A stretch of 64,000 nucleotides of DNA from Strongylocentrotus purpuratus. Its lineage: Eukaryota; Echinodermata; Echinoidea; Camarodonta; Strongylocentrotidae. Below, piece after piece: positions 1 through 11,100 of this stretch. Position 1 is the first letter of the stretch. Every line of letters starts with the position of its first letter. The position numbers were made by a program, and so were the translations under genes. The stretch spans positions 27,197,299 to 27,261,298 of the forward strand of contig NW_022145596.1 of assembly GCF_000002235.5 (NCBI RefSeq). Reading direction: 5' to 3'. Under the pieces are notes generated by a model that worked only from the letters and a program-made list of their open reading frames with translations, had not been told where the DNA came from and ran no database searches.

Positions 1-87
1 TGTTTTTTTTAAAATTTGGCCTTATATAAAAAAAAAAAAAAAAACGATCCAACTGTACCGGTAGTTATTCTTTAAGCCACTGGAACT

Positions 88-430
88 GCGTAGAGTTCCG
101 TAGTGTGGCGTACCGACTACGCAGAAATTAGGCTGCGTATTAATGGGAAAATAGTCCCTGCGTAGGTTATGCGTAGGCTGGCGTACAGGTTTGCTTATAT
201 GGTTGCTTACTGTGTGGAAAGCTTTTACTGCTTTGACGATCTGGCGTAGGGTAGCATAGTGTTGCGTAAAAAGGCGTACTTTCTGCGTCAAGTTTCTACG
301 CTGAAAGTACGCGAAAAAAATTAAACATGTTGACTTGTTTTCGTTCATCTTGCGTACCCCTTTCTGTCCCTCAGCATATAGTAACGTAGGCCAGCGTAGT
401 TGGTAGCAACACTACGCAACTCTACGTATT
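88..430. mobile_element. GCGTAG-rich inverted-repeat element (MITE-like)
   Basis: Both ends carry related inverted sequences. The left end reads TGCGTAGAGTTCCGTAGTGT; the reverse complement of the right end begins TACGTAGAGTTGCGTAGTGT and then has ACCAACTACGC where the left has ACCGACTACGC. The interior is unusually rich in GCGTA/TACGC words in both orientations, roughly fifteen in 340 bases. No transposase coding is visible and no clear target duplication was found, so the superfamily is not assigned. The exact edges are uncertain by about 10 bases. Confidence 0.5.
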
Positions 431-512
431 GACCCCACGCCAATTAGTGACCCGCAAGTGTCACAAATAAAGTATTAAAAATATGCTCATCTGACCCTAA
501 TTAAACGCCTAA

Positions 513-675
513 AACCCCCGAGCTTTCGGGGGTTTATGGCCCCTTGAAACCCGTGGACCCCACGCCTATATTGTATATACACTCAACTCGCTGCGATCTG
601 ATCTCTCCCCCCCCCCCCCCCCAACTTTGAAGAACGTAACCCCCGAGCTTTTGGGGGTTTATGGCCCCTTGAAAC
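513..675. repeat. Duplicated hairpin-plus-tail segment
   Basis: A 38-base segment occurs at 513-550 and again at 638-675. Each copy has a GC-rich hairpin (CCCCCGAGCTT followed by T/C and GGGGG) and then TTTATGGCCCCTTGAAAC. A poly-C run of about 20 bases (607-622 region) and a short CACTCAACTC repeat lie between and after them. The hairpins resemble bacterial terminators in shape only. They most likely belong to the neighbouring Helitron-like repeat, but that is inference. Confidence 0.5.
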
Positions 676-759
676 AAATATACACTCAACTCAGGGTTTC
701 AGGTTTCCTTCTTCATAATTGCCTATTTAAAAAAAAAAACATTTTTCTAGTTCAATAAC

Positions 760-1827
760 TAAGTTTTCATGCATTGATTTGATGCAAGAACTGTAACATA
801 ATAGACCCTAGATTGTGATTATTTCTGACCATAAATTTCGATAATTATTTTTCAAAGTAAAATTTTCACAAGAAAATCAGACAGTCGTTTAAAAACGTAG
901 ACCCCAATACTTTTACTAATTCTAAGCTCAGGTTTCGTAAATCTATTCACGAAACTATATTGAAATCGCGGCAATAATGATGCAAACCAACAGATAACAA
1001 TTTCAAAGTGTCAAATCTCTTCGACTCGAGCTCAGCTCAGCTCTACTCACACACATAACACTCCAGCGTAACTCCACGAAGCTCAAACACAGGCGCCGCA
1101 GGCCTCGGACGCCTGCGGTGCCCGGTGCCGGTGTTGGAGATTCCTCGAGTTACTGCACTGTGATGTGTGGTGACTGAAGTTAACTTGCGACTGAATTGTC
1201 AGTCCAATGGTTTTCTTGTGAAAACTTTCCTTTAGAAAATGATAATCAAAATTTAGTAGCATGGCCGTAATAATCACAAAATAAGCTTTCATTTCATACC
1301 TCCATTCACGACACCTATATAAAAATCGCGGCAATAATGATGGAAATAGGTCCCTAAGTTTGGACGTGGACGGGAAGCTTCGTGTGTATCTCTGTGGCTC
1401 GTGCAGCTACTATACAATGGATATCCTATAGAAAGATGCTTTACTCTCGGTAATCCCGCCCTTTGCATAGAGCATTTAATACGCAACTTAATGTGAGTGG
1501 ATAGTCATCGGTCGTGTGTCTACGGATGTCATGTTGAATATCCATGAGGTATCTCTGTCGTCACGCATATCCTGCATTATGCATGTCGCGTCTGTTTTCG
1601 CCCTGGACGTCGACACGGAGGAGGACCTCGGGCGGAGTATAGCCAATTCGCTAGAGTAGACTCTCCCGCGGACGATGGCACCGGTCACCGGTACCCCGAG
1701 GGGAGGGTTCAGGAGGAGATAGCTGCACCAACTTGGGTCGGCGATCTCATTAAAAAACAATAGAATACAAAGGCTGGCGGAGACGTCATGCCCCCCCCGC
1801 GGAGCCTTAGCGTATTATTATTATAGA
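760..1827 (-). mobile_element. Non-autonomous Helitron, minus strand, 3' end not located
   Basis: Read on the minus strand, the 5' end is A^TCTATAATAATAATACGC, with the terminal TC at 1827-1826 and the host A at 1828. This matches the TCTATATTACTAATACGC start of the second Helitron at 57621. Internal sequence also matches that element: the words ATTGCCGCGATTT, ATATAGTTTCGTGAATAG and AAGTTTTCACAAGAAAA occur twice in each. A GC-rich hairpin (around 1092-1125) lies between the repeats. No Rep/helicase coding is present, so it would depend on proteins from elsewhere. The 3' hairpin and CTAG end were not found; the lower boundary given is where similarity to the other copy fades. A segment near 810-929 is inverted relative to the other copy. 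Confidence 0.6.
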
Positions 1828-1828
1828 T

Positions 1829-1912
1829 GCCTAATCGGTGACCATTGGTCCCCCATGATCCTCTTTTTCTTATGTTCATTGAGTACCACCCTGGGTGGTC
1901 TAATCCCTCCTA
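1829..1912 (+). repeat. Dispersed repeat (copy 1 of a pair)
   Basis: Begins GCCTAATCGGTGACCATTGG and continues through CCATGATCCTCTTT, a gap, and GGGTGGTCTAATCCCTCCT. The same sequence recurs at 39552-39667 with a longer middle. It forms the host flank of the Helitron ending at 1827. Function and family are unknown. Confidence 0.6.
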
Positions 1913-2530
1913 GCCAAACGGCCAGGGTTTGGTGGTGTAGTTGCTTGTATATCTTCTTGCAGACCAGTCTACCGGCGCGTTTGTGAGTGGGGGGGGGGGG
2001 GGGGGGGTAATCTGGGGGACTTTGTTATCGGCGGATGGACATGGAGTGACCCTGATAGGCACGTGTGCTATTGAATGTTGTTTACGTTTTCACAATGTGC
2101 TCACTGTCGTGAACGTGTGTACATGTAAATACAGGAAGCGAAGCGAAAGGGATAAAACATGAGGATGAGGACAGTGAACACGACCTTGGCTTGAGTTTCT
2201 CAAAGTCAAAATATATTTTGAAATGGTAATTCACCGAATGGACGCCACTCATGCCAGTGCCAGGTGAGCAATTTCTCTGTCCCCTCGCATTATATAAAAA
2301 GAAAAGTTTTCCAGCGTTTAAAAGATCGTAGCCTTCATGCAGCGTCTTGTAGAAATTGAATCTAGGTCCCTGGTTATATAGTCGCAGACTATATGTTTAG
2401 GTATCGACAGGTTCATTTGGCATTTTATGTGCCTGCATCAGTCTTGAAGATCATGGATGTTAGGGAGATTGTATTACGCAATGTGAATCTTACTCACCAG
2501 CTTAGCCTTAGTTAGATCAAGATATGAAAG
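1913..2530. other. Non-coding stretch, no gene seen
   Basis: Contains a poly-G run at about 1990-2007 and otherwise unremarkable sequence. A 73-codon open frame crosses the poly-G run and shows no domain or splice support. I see no RNA gene or element ends here. Confidence 0.4.
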
Positions 2531-5345
2531 ATGGATGCGGAAGATGGATGGATGGATGCAGGACAATGGTGTGGGAGATGGATGTGGGACAGTGATGTGG
2601 GACAGTGGTGTGGGAGATGGATGTGGGACAGTGATGTGGGACAATGGTGTGGGAGATGGATGTGGGACAGTGGTGTGGGAGATGGATGCGGGAAAGTGGT
2701 GTGGGAGACAGATGTGAGACAATGGTGTGGGAGATAGATGTGGGACAGTGGTGTGGGAGATGGATGTGAGACAATGGTGTGGGAGATGGATGTGGGACAG
2801 TGGTGTGGGAGACAGATGTGAGACAATGGTGTGGGAGATAGATGTGGGACAATGGTGTGGGAGATGGATGCGGGACAGTGGTGTGGGAGATGGATGTGGG
2901 ACAGTGGTGTGGGAGATGGATGTGGGACAATGGTGTGGGAGATAGATGTGGGAGATAGATGTGGGAGATAGATGTGGGAGAGTGATGTGGGAGACGGATG
3001 CGGGACAATGATGTGGGAGATGGATGTGGGACAATGGTGTGGGAGATGGATGCGGGACAGTGGTGTGGGAGATGGATGTGGGACAGTGGTGTGGGAGATG
3101 GATGTGGGACAATGGTGTGGGAGATGGATGTGGGACAATGATGTGGGAGATGGATGTGGGACAATGGTATGGGAGATGGATGCGGGACAGTGGTGTGGGA
3201 GATGGATGTGGGACAGTGGTGTGGGAGATGGATGTGGGACAATGGTGTGGGAGATAGATGTGGGAGATAGATGTGGGAGATAGATGTGGGAGAGTGATGT
3301 GGGAGACGGATGCGGGACAATGATGTGGGAGATGGATGCGGGACAGTGGTGTGGGAGATGGATGTGGGACAGTGGTGTGGGAGATGGATGTGGGACAATG
3401 GTGTGGGAGATAGATGTGGGAGATAGATGTGGGAGATAGATGTGGGGAGAGTGATGTGGGAGACGGATGCGGGACAATGATGTGGGAGATGGATGTGGGA
3501 CAGTGGTGTGGGAGATAGATGTGGGACAGTGGTGTGGGAGATGGATGTGGGACAGTGGTGTGGGAGATGGATGTGGGACAATGGTGTGGGAGATAGATGT
3601 GGGACAATGGTGTGGGAGATGGATGCGGGACAGTGGTGTGGGAGATGGATGTGGGACAGTGGTGTGGGAGATGGATGTGGGACAATGGTGTGGGAGATGG
3701 ATGTGGGAGATAGATGTGGGAGATAGATGTGGGAGAGTGATGTGGGAGACGGATGCGGGACAATGATGTGGGAGATAGATGTAGGAGATAGATGCGTGAG
3801 AGTGAAGTGGGAGATGGATGCGTGAGAGTGATGTGGGAGATGGATGCGGGACAGTGATGTGGGAGACGGATGAGGGACAATGATGTGGGAGATAGATGTA
3901 GGAGATAGATGCGTGAGAGTGATGTAGGAGATAGATGCGTGAGAGTGATGTGGGAGATGGATGCGGGACAGTGATGTGAAAGATGGATGCGGGACAGTGA
4001 TGTGGAAGATAGATGTGGGAGAGTGATGTGGAAGATGGATGTGGGAGATAGATGTAGGAGATAGATGCGTGAGAGTGATGTGGGAGATGGACGCGGGACA
4101 GTGAGGTGGGAGATAGATGTGGGAGAGTGATGTGGAAGATGGATGTGGGAGATAGATGTAGGAGATAGATGCGTGAGAGTGATGTGGGAGATGGATGCGC
4201 GGACAGTGATGTGGGAGATAGATGTGGGAGATGGATGCGGGACAGTGATGTGGGAGATAGATGTGGGAGATTGATGTGGGACAATGGTGTGGGAGATTGA
4301 TGCGGGAAAGTGATGTGGGAGATAGATGCGTGAGAGTGATGTGGGAGATGGATGCGGGACAGTGATGTGGGAGATAGATGTGGAAGAGTGATGTGGAAGA
4401 TGGATGTGGGAGATAGATGTAGGAGATAGATGCGTGAGAGTGATGTGGGAGACGGATGCGGGACAATGATGTGGGAGATAGATGTAGGAGATAAATGTGT
4501 GAGAGTGATGTGGGAGATGAATATGTTGGACAGTGGTATGGGAGATGGATGCAGGACAGTGATGTGGGAGATGGATGCGGGACAGTGGTGTGGGAGACAG
4601 ATGTGGGACAGTGATGTGGGAGATGGATGTGAGAGATGGATGCGTGAGAATGATGTGGGAGATGGATGTGGGACAGTGATGTGGGAGATGGATGTGAGAG
4701 ATAGATGCGGGACAGTGGTGTTTGAGATGAATATGTTGGACATTGGTATTGGAGATGGATGTGGGAGATGAATATGTGCGGGGCATGCAGAGATGCAGTG
4801 ATGGGAGATATATGTGGAACAATGATGCGGGACAATGGAGTTGGAGATTGATGCGGGACAGTGATGTGGCAGATGGATGCAGTACAGTGATGTGGGAGAT
4901 AGATGTGGGAGATAGATGTAGGAGATAGATGCGGGACAGTGATGTGGGAAATGAATATATATATGTGGGACAATGGTGTGGGAGATAGATGTGGGACAAT
5001 GGTGTGGGAGATGGATGTGAGACAGTAATGTGGGAGATGGATGCGTGAGAGTGATGTAGGAGATAGATGCGTGACAGTGATGTGGGAGATGGATGCGGGA
5101 CAGTGATGTGGGAGATGGATGTGGGACAGTGGTGTAGGAGATGGATGTGGGACAGTGATGTGGGAGATGGATGCTGGACAGTGATGCAGGAGACAGATTG
5201 AGAGAAAGATGTAGGAGATAGATGTGAGAGATGGTTGCAAGTGATGGATGTTGATGATGGATGCAGAAGATGAATGCAGAAGATAGATGCGGGAGATGAA
5301 AGTAGGAGGTGGATGTGGGAGATGAAAGAAGGAGGTGGATGCGGG
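2531..5345 (+). repeat. 2.8-kb minisatellite, unit about 26 bp
   Basis: Tandem array of GGGACAGTGGTGTGGGAGAT plus GGATGT and variants. The basic 26-bp unit is two related 13-mers (a GGGACARTGRTGT half and a GGGAGATRGATGT half); some stretches repeat only the second half (for example around 2940-2985, 3250-3290 and 3410-3445). Homogeneity is highest at 2560-3780 and decays toward 5345. Blocks of several units recur, for example around 2970-3290 and 3290-3470, so segments were duplicated together. Because neither strand's unit contains a frequent stop and 26 is not divisible by three, several frames stay open across most of the array. These frames encode His/Ser/Pro-rich repetitive peptides and are not genes. 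Confidence 0.95.
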
Positions 5346-6690
5346 GGTTTGAGTACGAGAGATGGATGCAGGGTGGCCAGGAGGTAATCTGTGAAACGTG
5401 GTCATGCCAGGAGGGGTGAAACTGAACCCACAGAGAGGGTCTTACTTGGAAGGCAAGATGCAAGTGATGGGAGCAGGCTGGAGAATGGGTTAAAGTGAAA
5501 GAAGGCACAAGAAGAAGTTGCATTTGGGTTAATTTTTGCCATTGAACCGACATCTCTAGCCTGAATATAAACTTTCTAGTTTCAGTGACCCTTCATTAAG
5601 TAACGATCTCTTTTCTCTAAAATAGAAATTACACCTGACCACTTGAGCATGAAGTGATGGATGCCTGAATACATATAATATGTAGTCATTTCAAAGTGCT
5701 TGAGAAGTCCACCAGCATTTATTTTAGGACTACTTCATGGACTCATGATCATCACTATTATTCACTCTGAATTCAAATATTAGAAATTATATTTGTCCTA
5801 ACTAATCTAGGTAGAAAAACTAAAAAGCTGAATAAAGCTAACAGACATGTGGACATCAAGGTCCCCTTTTATATTTGAAAAAAAAATCATTCAATCAATT
5901 GCAGATTACTTCTATTTCCTATGTACAGAGTTTTGACTGATCAATTCAAATGATCAATCACATATCTTTATAAGATCTATGGAAACTCATGTATATATAT
6001 ATAAAGTCCAGTATTTTACAAGGGCAATTAGAATACATCAAGTTTAATTATGAATCATGACTTTAAAATGTTATTTGAAGACTGAAGTACACTTTTGTTT
6101 TTCTTCCCTTAAAAGGATACAGAAATACTAGCATCAAATCATTCAAACTTTTCAAAGTCCTAAGAATCAGTGCTTGTCAGAGAAATTGAAGACCCCCCCC
6201 CCCCATGTATCATGGCCTAGATTACCTCAACCCAACGATTAAGTGTAGGTATGCTGAAAGATGAGTTTTATTCTTGCCTATTGATGTACAATATTCCTTA
6301 CAAAAATGTACAAGAGATACAATATAAATGAAAATATTCTTGGCATGATGTCTTTTAAGCATGACATGGGCGCAGCCACTCTTGATAATAGGGACTTTTA
6401 GATTTGCATGGACTGATACGTGTGACGTCCGTTCAAGGCAGTGCATTAAAAGGACATCGATCGTAGCATAGACCTATTGTCTTCGTGCATATCTAAAAGT
6501 CCCTAATGTGATGTACCAACCGAACTTGTAAAAGGAATCATGCACCAAGCTCTTTTTTGAAAGACTATTTAGTTCAATAATAACAAATCCTTTACTTTTC
6601 AATGGGGGGAATTACAGCTGATTCAGGAGAGCTAAGGTATTTGTTTCCAGTTCATTGTGACTGTGCCTTGGACCAGTGATGGGGCTGTAT
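5346..6690. other. AT-rich intergenic or intronic sequence
   Basis: No coding exon, RNA gene or element ends recognised. It contains a short TATATATATA run at about 5991-6002 and a poly-C run at 6192-6204. On the minus strand, CTTCCAA followed by GTAAGA (near 5449) is donor-like, but no adjacent conserved coding sequence supports an exon. Confidence 0.35.
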
Positions 6691-6691
6691 T

Positions 6692-7415
6692 CTGAACCCT
6701 GTGTTATCTCTAATATTTGTTGTATCTTCGAAGATAAGATAAAGTTGGTATTCTGAAAATTGTTGTAACTTTTGTTGTATATTTTGTCTCATCTCTTTGG
6801 CAGCGCCTGCGCTCAAACTTTTGTGTGCTTGTAATTATGCATATTATTATAAGGTGGCGCTCAATCCTCATTTGCATATGCGCAAGAGAAATAATATGAC
6901 AAGATAATTGGTATTCTAAAAATTGTTGCATCTTTTATCTTATCTTATCTTCCATAGTATTAACAACAATATTTACAATGGGTAGGGAGTTGTATCTTTT
7001 GTGGTGATATAATGGGGGCAATCTTCCTTGCCCAGAACCAACTCTGTGCCAATAGGCGAGTTGTGTGTTGACCCATGGAGTTACTAGCTAGTAACTCCAT
7101 GGTTGACTGGAGACATCACAGATGAAAACTTTCGAAGAAATTACATGCTAGGATATGACAATTTATGTGTGATGTTTCTTAATTGCAATAAGTAAAAGCG
7201 TGACTTGTCTTCATGATTCACGTGTCACAGCGCATATGATGACGTGCATAATAAGAGCTCAGTTAACTAATTACGCCCAAGATTAGTATCCGCTGGGTGC
7301 CAGGGCCATAGCCAGAGTTTGATGTTTGGGGGTGGGGGCACATACATGTAATTGATCGACGTTCTGGGGAGGGGTCTAAAAAAGTTCAACTGATGTTGGA
7401 CATTTTTGGGAGGCA

Positions 7416-7446
<31 letters not shown>

Positions 7447-7730
7447 GTGGCTACGTGCCTGCTGGGCGCATCTTCAGTATGGCATAAAGTACTCCTATTG
7501 GTCGACCTACTAATGCTTATATAAAATAGATCTTGATTGATAGGGTCCATAAAAATTGGCATGCCAAAGATAAGATAGAGGCGGTCCTTCAAGAGATAAC
7601 ACAGGGATAAAATGATTTTCAGAATACCAACTTACAACAATATTAGCGCTGTGTTATCTCTAGAAGATACAACAAAAGATAACACAAAACTTACAACAAT
7701 GTTCAGAATACCACCTCTGGTGGTAGAGTT
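6692..7730. repeat. Diffuse inverted-repeat (foldback) region
   Basis: The words TTGGTATTCTGAAAATTGTT and GTGTTATCT occur on the + strand near 6700-6770 and 6905-6930, and as reverse complements near 7610-7725. The two ends can therefore pair over roughly 100 bases with gaps. The interior contains a poly-C run (7421-7446) and a perfect 30-bp palindrome (7073-7102). A decayed DNA transposon is likely, but no clean target duplication was found. Confidence 0.4.
7073..7102. repeat. Perfect 30-bp palindrome
   Basis: CCATGGAGTTACTAG is followed directly by its exact reverse complement with no spacer. It lies inside the foldback region and may be the centre of a collapsed inverted repeat. Confidence 0.9.
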
Positions 7731-8976
7731 GTTGCCTGGCAAGCCATAGAGGCAGGTTCAAATATTTGTCTGACTTGTTTTCAATTACAAGGTCGAGCAT
7801 GCACTCTTTATCTACTGGGTGCAAGCCAAAACATTACTTTACGACAATTGAAACTTCTCCAGAAAGTCTAACATTCACAGTTATTGTCCTAATGGCGGAC
7901 TGATGAATATTAATAAGTCAGAATGAGCCGGGAGAAAAGGTATATTGGTTTCTAGTTTATCATGACTATGATATGGACCAGTTATGGCCGGCAAGCAGTA
8001 GATGGCAGGTTCCACGTGATCTTTATCTACTTGGTGCAAGCCCAAAATTTCTTCACAAAAAAATGAAACAATATGTGGCGAAAAAATATAAATGTATAAC
8101 AGGGAACAATAGTAACTCATTTAAGAATACTGAAATATAGCATTTGACAAATCTATTACATTAAATGCAAAAACTTTGCCCCAGAAGAGCAACAACTCAA
8201 TTTGACATTTGCGTTCTGAGACCGCACACACATGTGGGAAGGAAGCATCCATAAATTTGAATAAATTTACTTGATAAATGACTTTGCATAGTACGTCACA
8301 TTATCAAGAAAATGGAGATGTCATGTTGAGAAACTTAGATTATGCTCAGTTTATACCTCTCTCATACACTTTGGTGAGGAATCTTGTAGATTAATAGGCA
8401 AGAATGCAATAAATCTCTCAGAATAACTAAAGTTAGTTCTTGGTGGAGGTTTCTTTTGACGTTTTTCTTCATATATTCAGTTCTGTTTCATTCATCTTTT
8501 GCTTGAAAGAGATTTTTTTCTTCTGCTTTGCTCCCCCCCCCCCCCCCAAGATTCCTAGATCTGCTACTGATGACATTTCGTTGTCCTGTCATGCTTCATG
8601 GCTGCAGTGCCCCTCCGAAATAGAAAAGCTTAGGAGTACTTTAGACTTTCCCTTGTGTTATCGTATAAATCATTATGGTTCATGTTCGGGCTAGATGGTG
8701 ATGTTAGAGTAGCAATCATTCATACATTTTACTTCAAATGAACAATTTCGAATGAGCAATTCCTAAAGCATATTCCATGATATTAAATCTAACTTTTTGA
8801 ACTAGTAAAAACTTCAAAAGTACACTTTGACTTATTTTTTTTCTGCATTGTAAATTATTGAAAACATGAAAATTGTTGACTACGGTTCAAAGGATATGAA
8901 AATATGCCCTTTGGTTTTCAAGACATGAAAATTGTACAAAAATAACATGTATACCAAAGTTTCTTTTCAAGTGGTG
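7731..8976. other. Non-coding stretch, no gene seen
   Basis: Holds a poly-C run at 8532-8547 followed by AAGATTCCTAGATCTGCTAC, a phrase typical of decayed repeat ends. No splice-supported coding sequence was recognised on either strand. Any exon downstream of the minus-strand exon at 9196 would fall here or beyond, but I could not find one. Confidence 0.35.
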
Positions 8977-9156
8977 TTAAATTTCTCATCCTATGATATG
9001 CTTCTTAAATTGTTAAATTTCTCATCCTATGATATGCTTCTTAAATTGTTAAATTTCTCATCCTATGATATGCTTCTTAAATTGTTAAATTTCTCATCCT
9101 ATGATATGCTTCTTAAATTGTTAAATTTCTCATCCAATGATATGCTTCTTAAATTG
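8977..9156 (+). repeat. 36-bp minisatellite, exactly 5 units
   Basis: Five tandem copies of a 36-base unit beginning TTAAATTTCTCATCCTATGA. The first four are identical and the fifth has one change (CCTATGA to CCAATGA at 9132-9138). Thirty-six is divisible by three, so the + strand frame encodes a 12-residue repeat (LLNFSSYDMLLK). The high identity implies recent expansion. There is no evidence it is translated. It lies about 40 bases beyond the donor of the minus-strand exon ending at 9196, so it is probably intronic. Confidence 0.95.
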
Positions 9157-9195
9157 ACCATCTAAAATCGGCTTGTTACTCAATAAATAACTCAC

Positions 9196-9346
9196 AATCA
9201 TGTCTGTCTATGATTCCAGCTAACTCATCGATGGTGTTGATCTCGATCTCCTCAGCAAGGTATTCCAAAGCGGTTGGTGACAGGAGCTCGCTTGGTGTAA
9301 GCAAGACATCGTTGATCTGGACAATGACTGCTGGACTACTGGAAGA
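9196..9346 (-). CDS. Internal exon of an unrecognised minus-strand gene
   Basis: On the minus strand a TCGTCTGCAG acceptor precedes 151 bases that read open in one frame, then GATT followed by GTGAGT, a consensus donor. The peptide is 50 residues. It starts SSSSPAVIVQINDVLLTPSE, continues with LLSPTALEYLAEEIEI and ends ELAGIIDRHD, with a mix of hydrophobic and acidic residues typical of a folded soluble protein. The exon begins in phase 0, matching the phase-0 end of the exon at 10185-10272, and ends in phase 1. If the donor were not used, the frame would run only six more codons to TAA. I do not recognise the protein family. An alternative acceptor 8 bases downstream would put a stop in phase, so the chosen one is the better. 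Confidence 0.6.
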
Positions 9347-10184
9347 CTGCAGACGAGAATAGACAATAAGTCAAGAGATTATCACAATGGTTTGAAAAGA
9401 TTTTCTAAAGGACGTTCATAGAAACGGCAAGTGGCTCATTAAAATGCCTACATAGACTTAGATTGCAGGCACAAAACCTTGTCATTCAAAACAAATAACG
9501 TGGTCTAAATTAAGACTACTGACTGCACACTTGGCGTAAATATTCACTTCTGAATGACAAACGCCTATAAACCAAAACAACAACAACAACAAAAAGGCTT
9601 TGCTCAGCCAAAAGTGGGAGTTAGGTAAGGCTATAATACATTAAGTTGAATTATCCTTTTAGAGTCTGTGCTGGCAGAGTAACAAAGACTATGCTGCAGT
9701 GAATCACCACGGGAATAGAGAGAGAGAGAGAGAGAGGGGGGGGGGGGGGGGAATAAGAAAGAATTACACAACAAACCTACTTGTTCTTAATGAACAATTT
9801 GTTAGACAGAAATTTGACATACATTAGACATCTACCTGTAATTTTTTATTTTCCAGTAATTTTTAAATTCTTATTTGCTGCTTACTCCTTTGTTAGGAGA
9901 TGACAAGTAAGATACAAGATTTGGATTTGGAATTAGAAAGGAGTGGCCGCTATAGGAAAAAGACTCTTATTTGTCATCTAAAATCAATCAAATCGTCACA
10001 AATCTATTTCATCAATTATAAACACATGGACAAAGGCTTAAAAGTGACACAGACCCTAATGTTAGTCTAAGAGTTTATTATCAATCAAAATTACCGGTAG
10101 TTTTATCCTTGATTGAGAGACATATGAACTTCAAATTTAGGAAAGATCAGGATTTGCACATATGTAATCATTTGAAATTATCAC
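9347..10184 (-). other. Probable intron of the minus-strand gene
   Basis: Lies between the donor at 10184/10183 and the acceptor at 9348/9347. It contains an (AG)n microsatellite next to a poly-G run at about 9715-9751 and otherwise AT-rich sequence. Confidence 0.45.
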
Positions 10185-10272
10185 CTGGTAAGTTTTATCT
10201 GATGGCCCCATGCTGAAATCAAAGAATTGACCATCCAAGATGGCTGCCATGCTCACTCTAAACTTGCACACT
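10185..10272 (-). CDS. Internal exon of an unrecognised minus-strand gene
   Basis: On the minus strand a strong pyrimidine tract (TTTTTCTCTTCTTTTCAATTACAG) precedes the exon, and CAG followed by GTGATA forms the donor. The frame gives VCKFRVSMAAILDGQ and then FFDFSMGPSDKTYQ, 29 residues with one leading base. It joins in phase 0 to the exon at 9196-9346. A second AG 15 bases further in would start the exon in phase 0 at FRVSMAAILDG, which would fit the phase-0 end of the candidate exon at 13227-13301. I cannot decide between these starts. The sequence looks coding (balanced composition, no stops, both splice sites) but I do not recognise the family. Confidence 0.6.
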
Positions 10273-10840
10273 CTGTAATTGAAAAGAAGAGAAAAAGAAC
10301 AATTGTTATTACTAAATATTGAAATATATATATGAAAACAACAACAAAACTATATTCATCCATACTGCAGCTAAACATGGTTAGCGTGGCTGTGCATTTC
10401 AAGAGAGGAATGTTTGTTTTAGAACCTGTTTAGAAAGACCACCTGTCTGCAGTGGCCACTTTCTCTGTTCCATCGGTTGGTTTGACCGTCTTTGTCAAGG
10501 TAATATGCAATGAAAATTTGTAGCACTTTTCTCACTATATTATAGAAATACAGTATTCTTTCATAAACATTTCACATGAATGTGCCACTTATGGATCATA
10601 TTATGAGATAGCAAATCCATTAATGTTAGTTGTGTATTCCGGTATAAACTTTAATTTAAAAACTTGGATAACTTGGGGGACTAAAAAAATTCAAATTCAA
10701 ATTCTCTCATGTTTATCAAATCTTTCATATTTGTCAAGGAGTTTGATGAGCCATGCTAAAAACATCAAGTGTATTGTATGAACATCCATAAACCATTAGT
10801 ATAAGCTACCGGTAATGAGAAGGGTGAAAATATTAAACAT
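10273..10840. other. Intronic or intergenic stretch
   Basis: No gene seen. A segment around 10436-10500 (ACCACCTGTCTGCAGTGGCC and following) ends in a GTAATA donor-like site on the + strand but has no supported frame. Confidence 0.3.
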
Positions 10841-11100
10841 TTTGGTCCACTGTTTATGGTTTTATCTCATCTACATTGACCAGAACATTTATTTTCCATG
10901 CATTTCCTTTTAAAGCTGAGTATACTTCAATTGGTCAAGAGAGGGAGACAATCATATAAAGCACCCTACTAAATTTGGTCCACTGTTAATGGATTTATCA
11001 CCTCTACATTGAACAGAACATTTAATTTTCATGCATTTCCATTTGGAGCTGAGTATACTGCAATTGGCCAAGAGAGGGAGACAGTCATATAGAACCCTAA
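10841..11100. repeat. Two-copy tandem duplication, period 133 bp
   Basis: The segment starting TTTGGTCCACTGTTTATGG at 10841 is repeated from 10974 (TTTGGTCCACTGTTAATGG). The copies share GAACATTTA, CATGCATTTCC, CTGAGTATACT and AGAGAGGGAGACA and differ by scattered changes. The duplication is therefore old. A 68-codon open frame across copy 2 has no other support. Confidence 0.8.

Noticed and set aside
513..660. Two rho-independent-terminator-like hairpins
   Set aside because: They have terminator shape, but the DNA is eukaryotic and both are copies of one repeated segment.
2474..5553. Three overlapping minus-strand open frames of 841, 962 and 1013 codons
   Set aside because: They are the same minisatellite read in different frames. 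The peptides are monotonous SPTSLSHIHLPHHCP-like strings with no domain, and the unit simply lacks stops.
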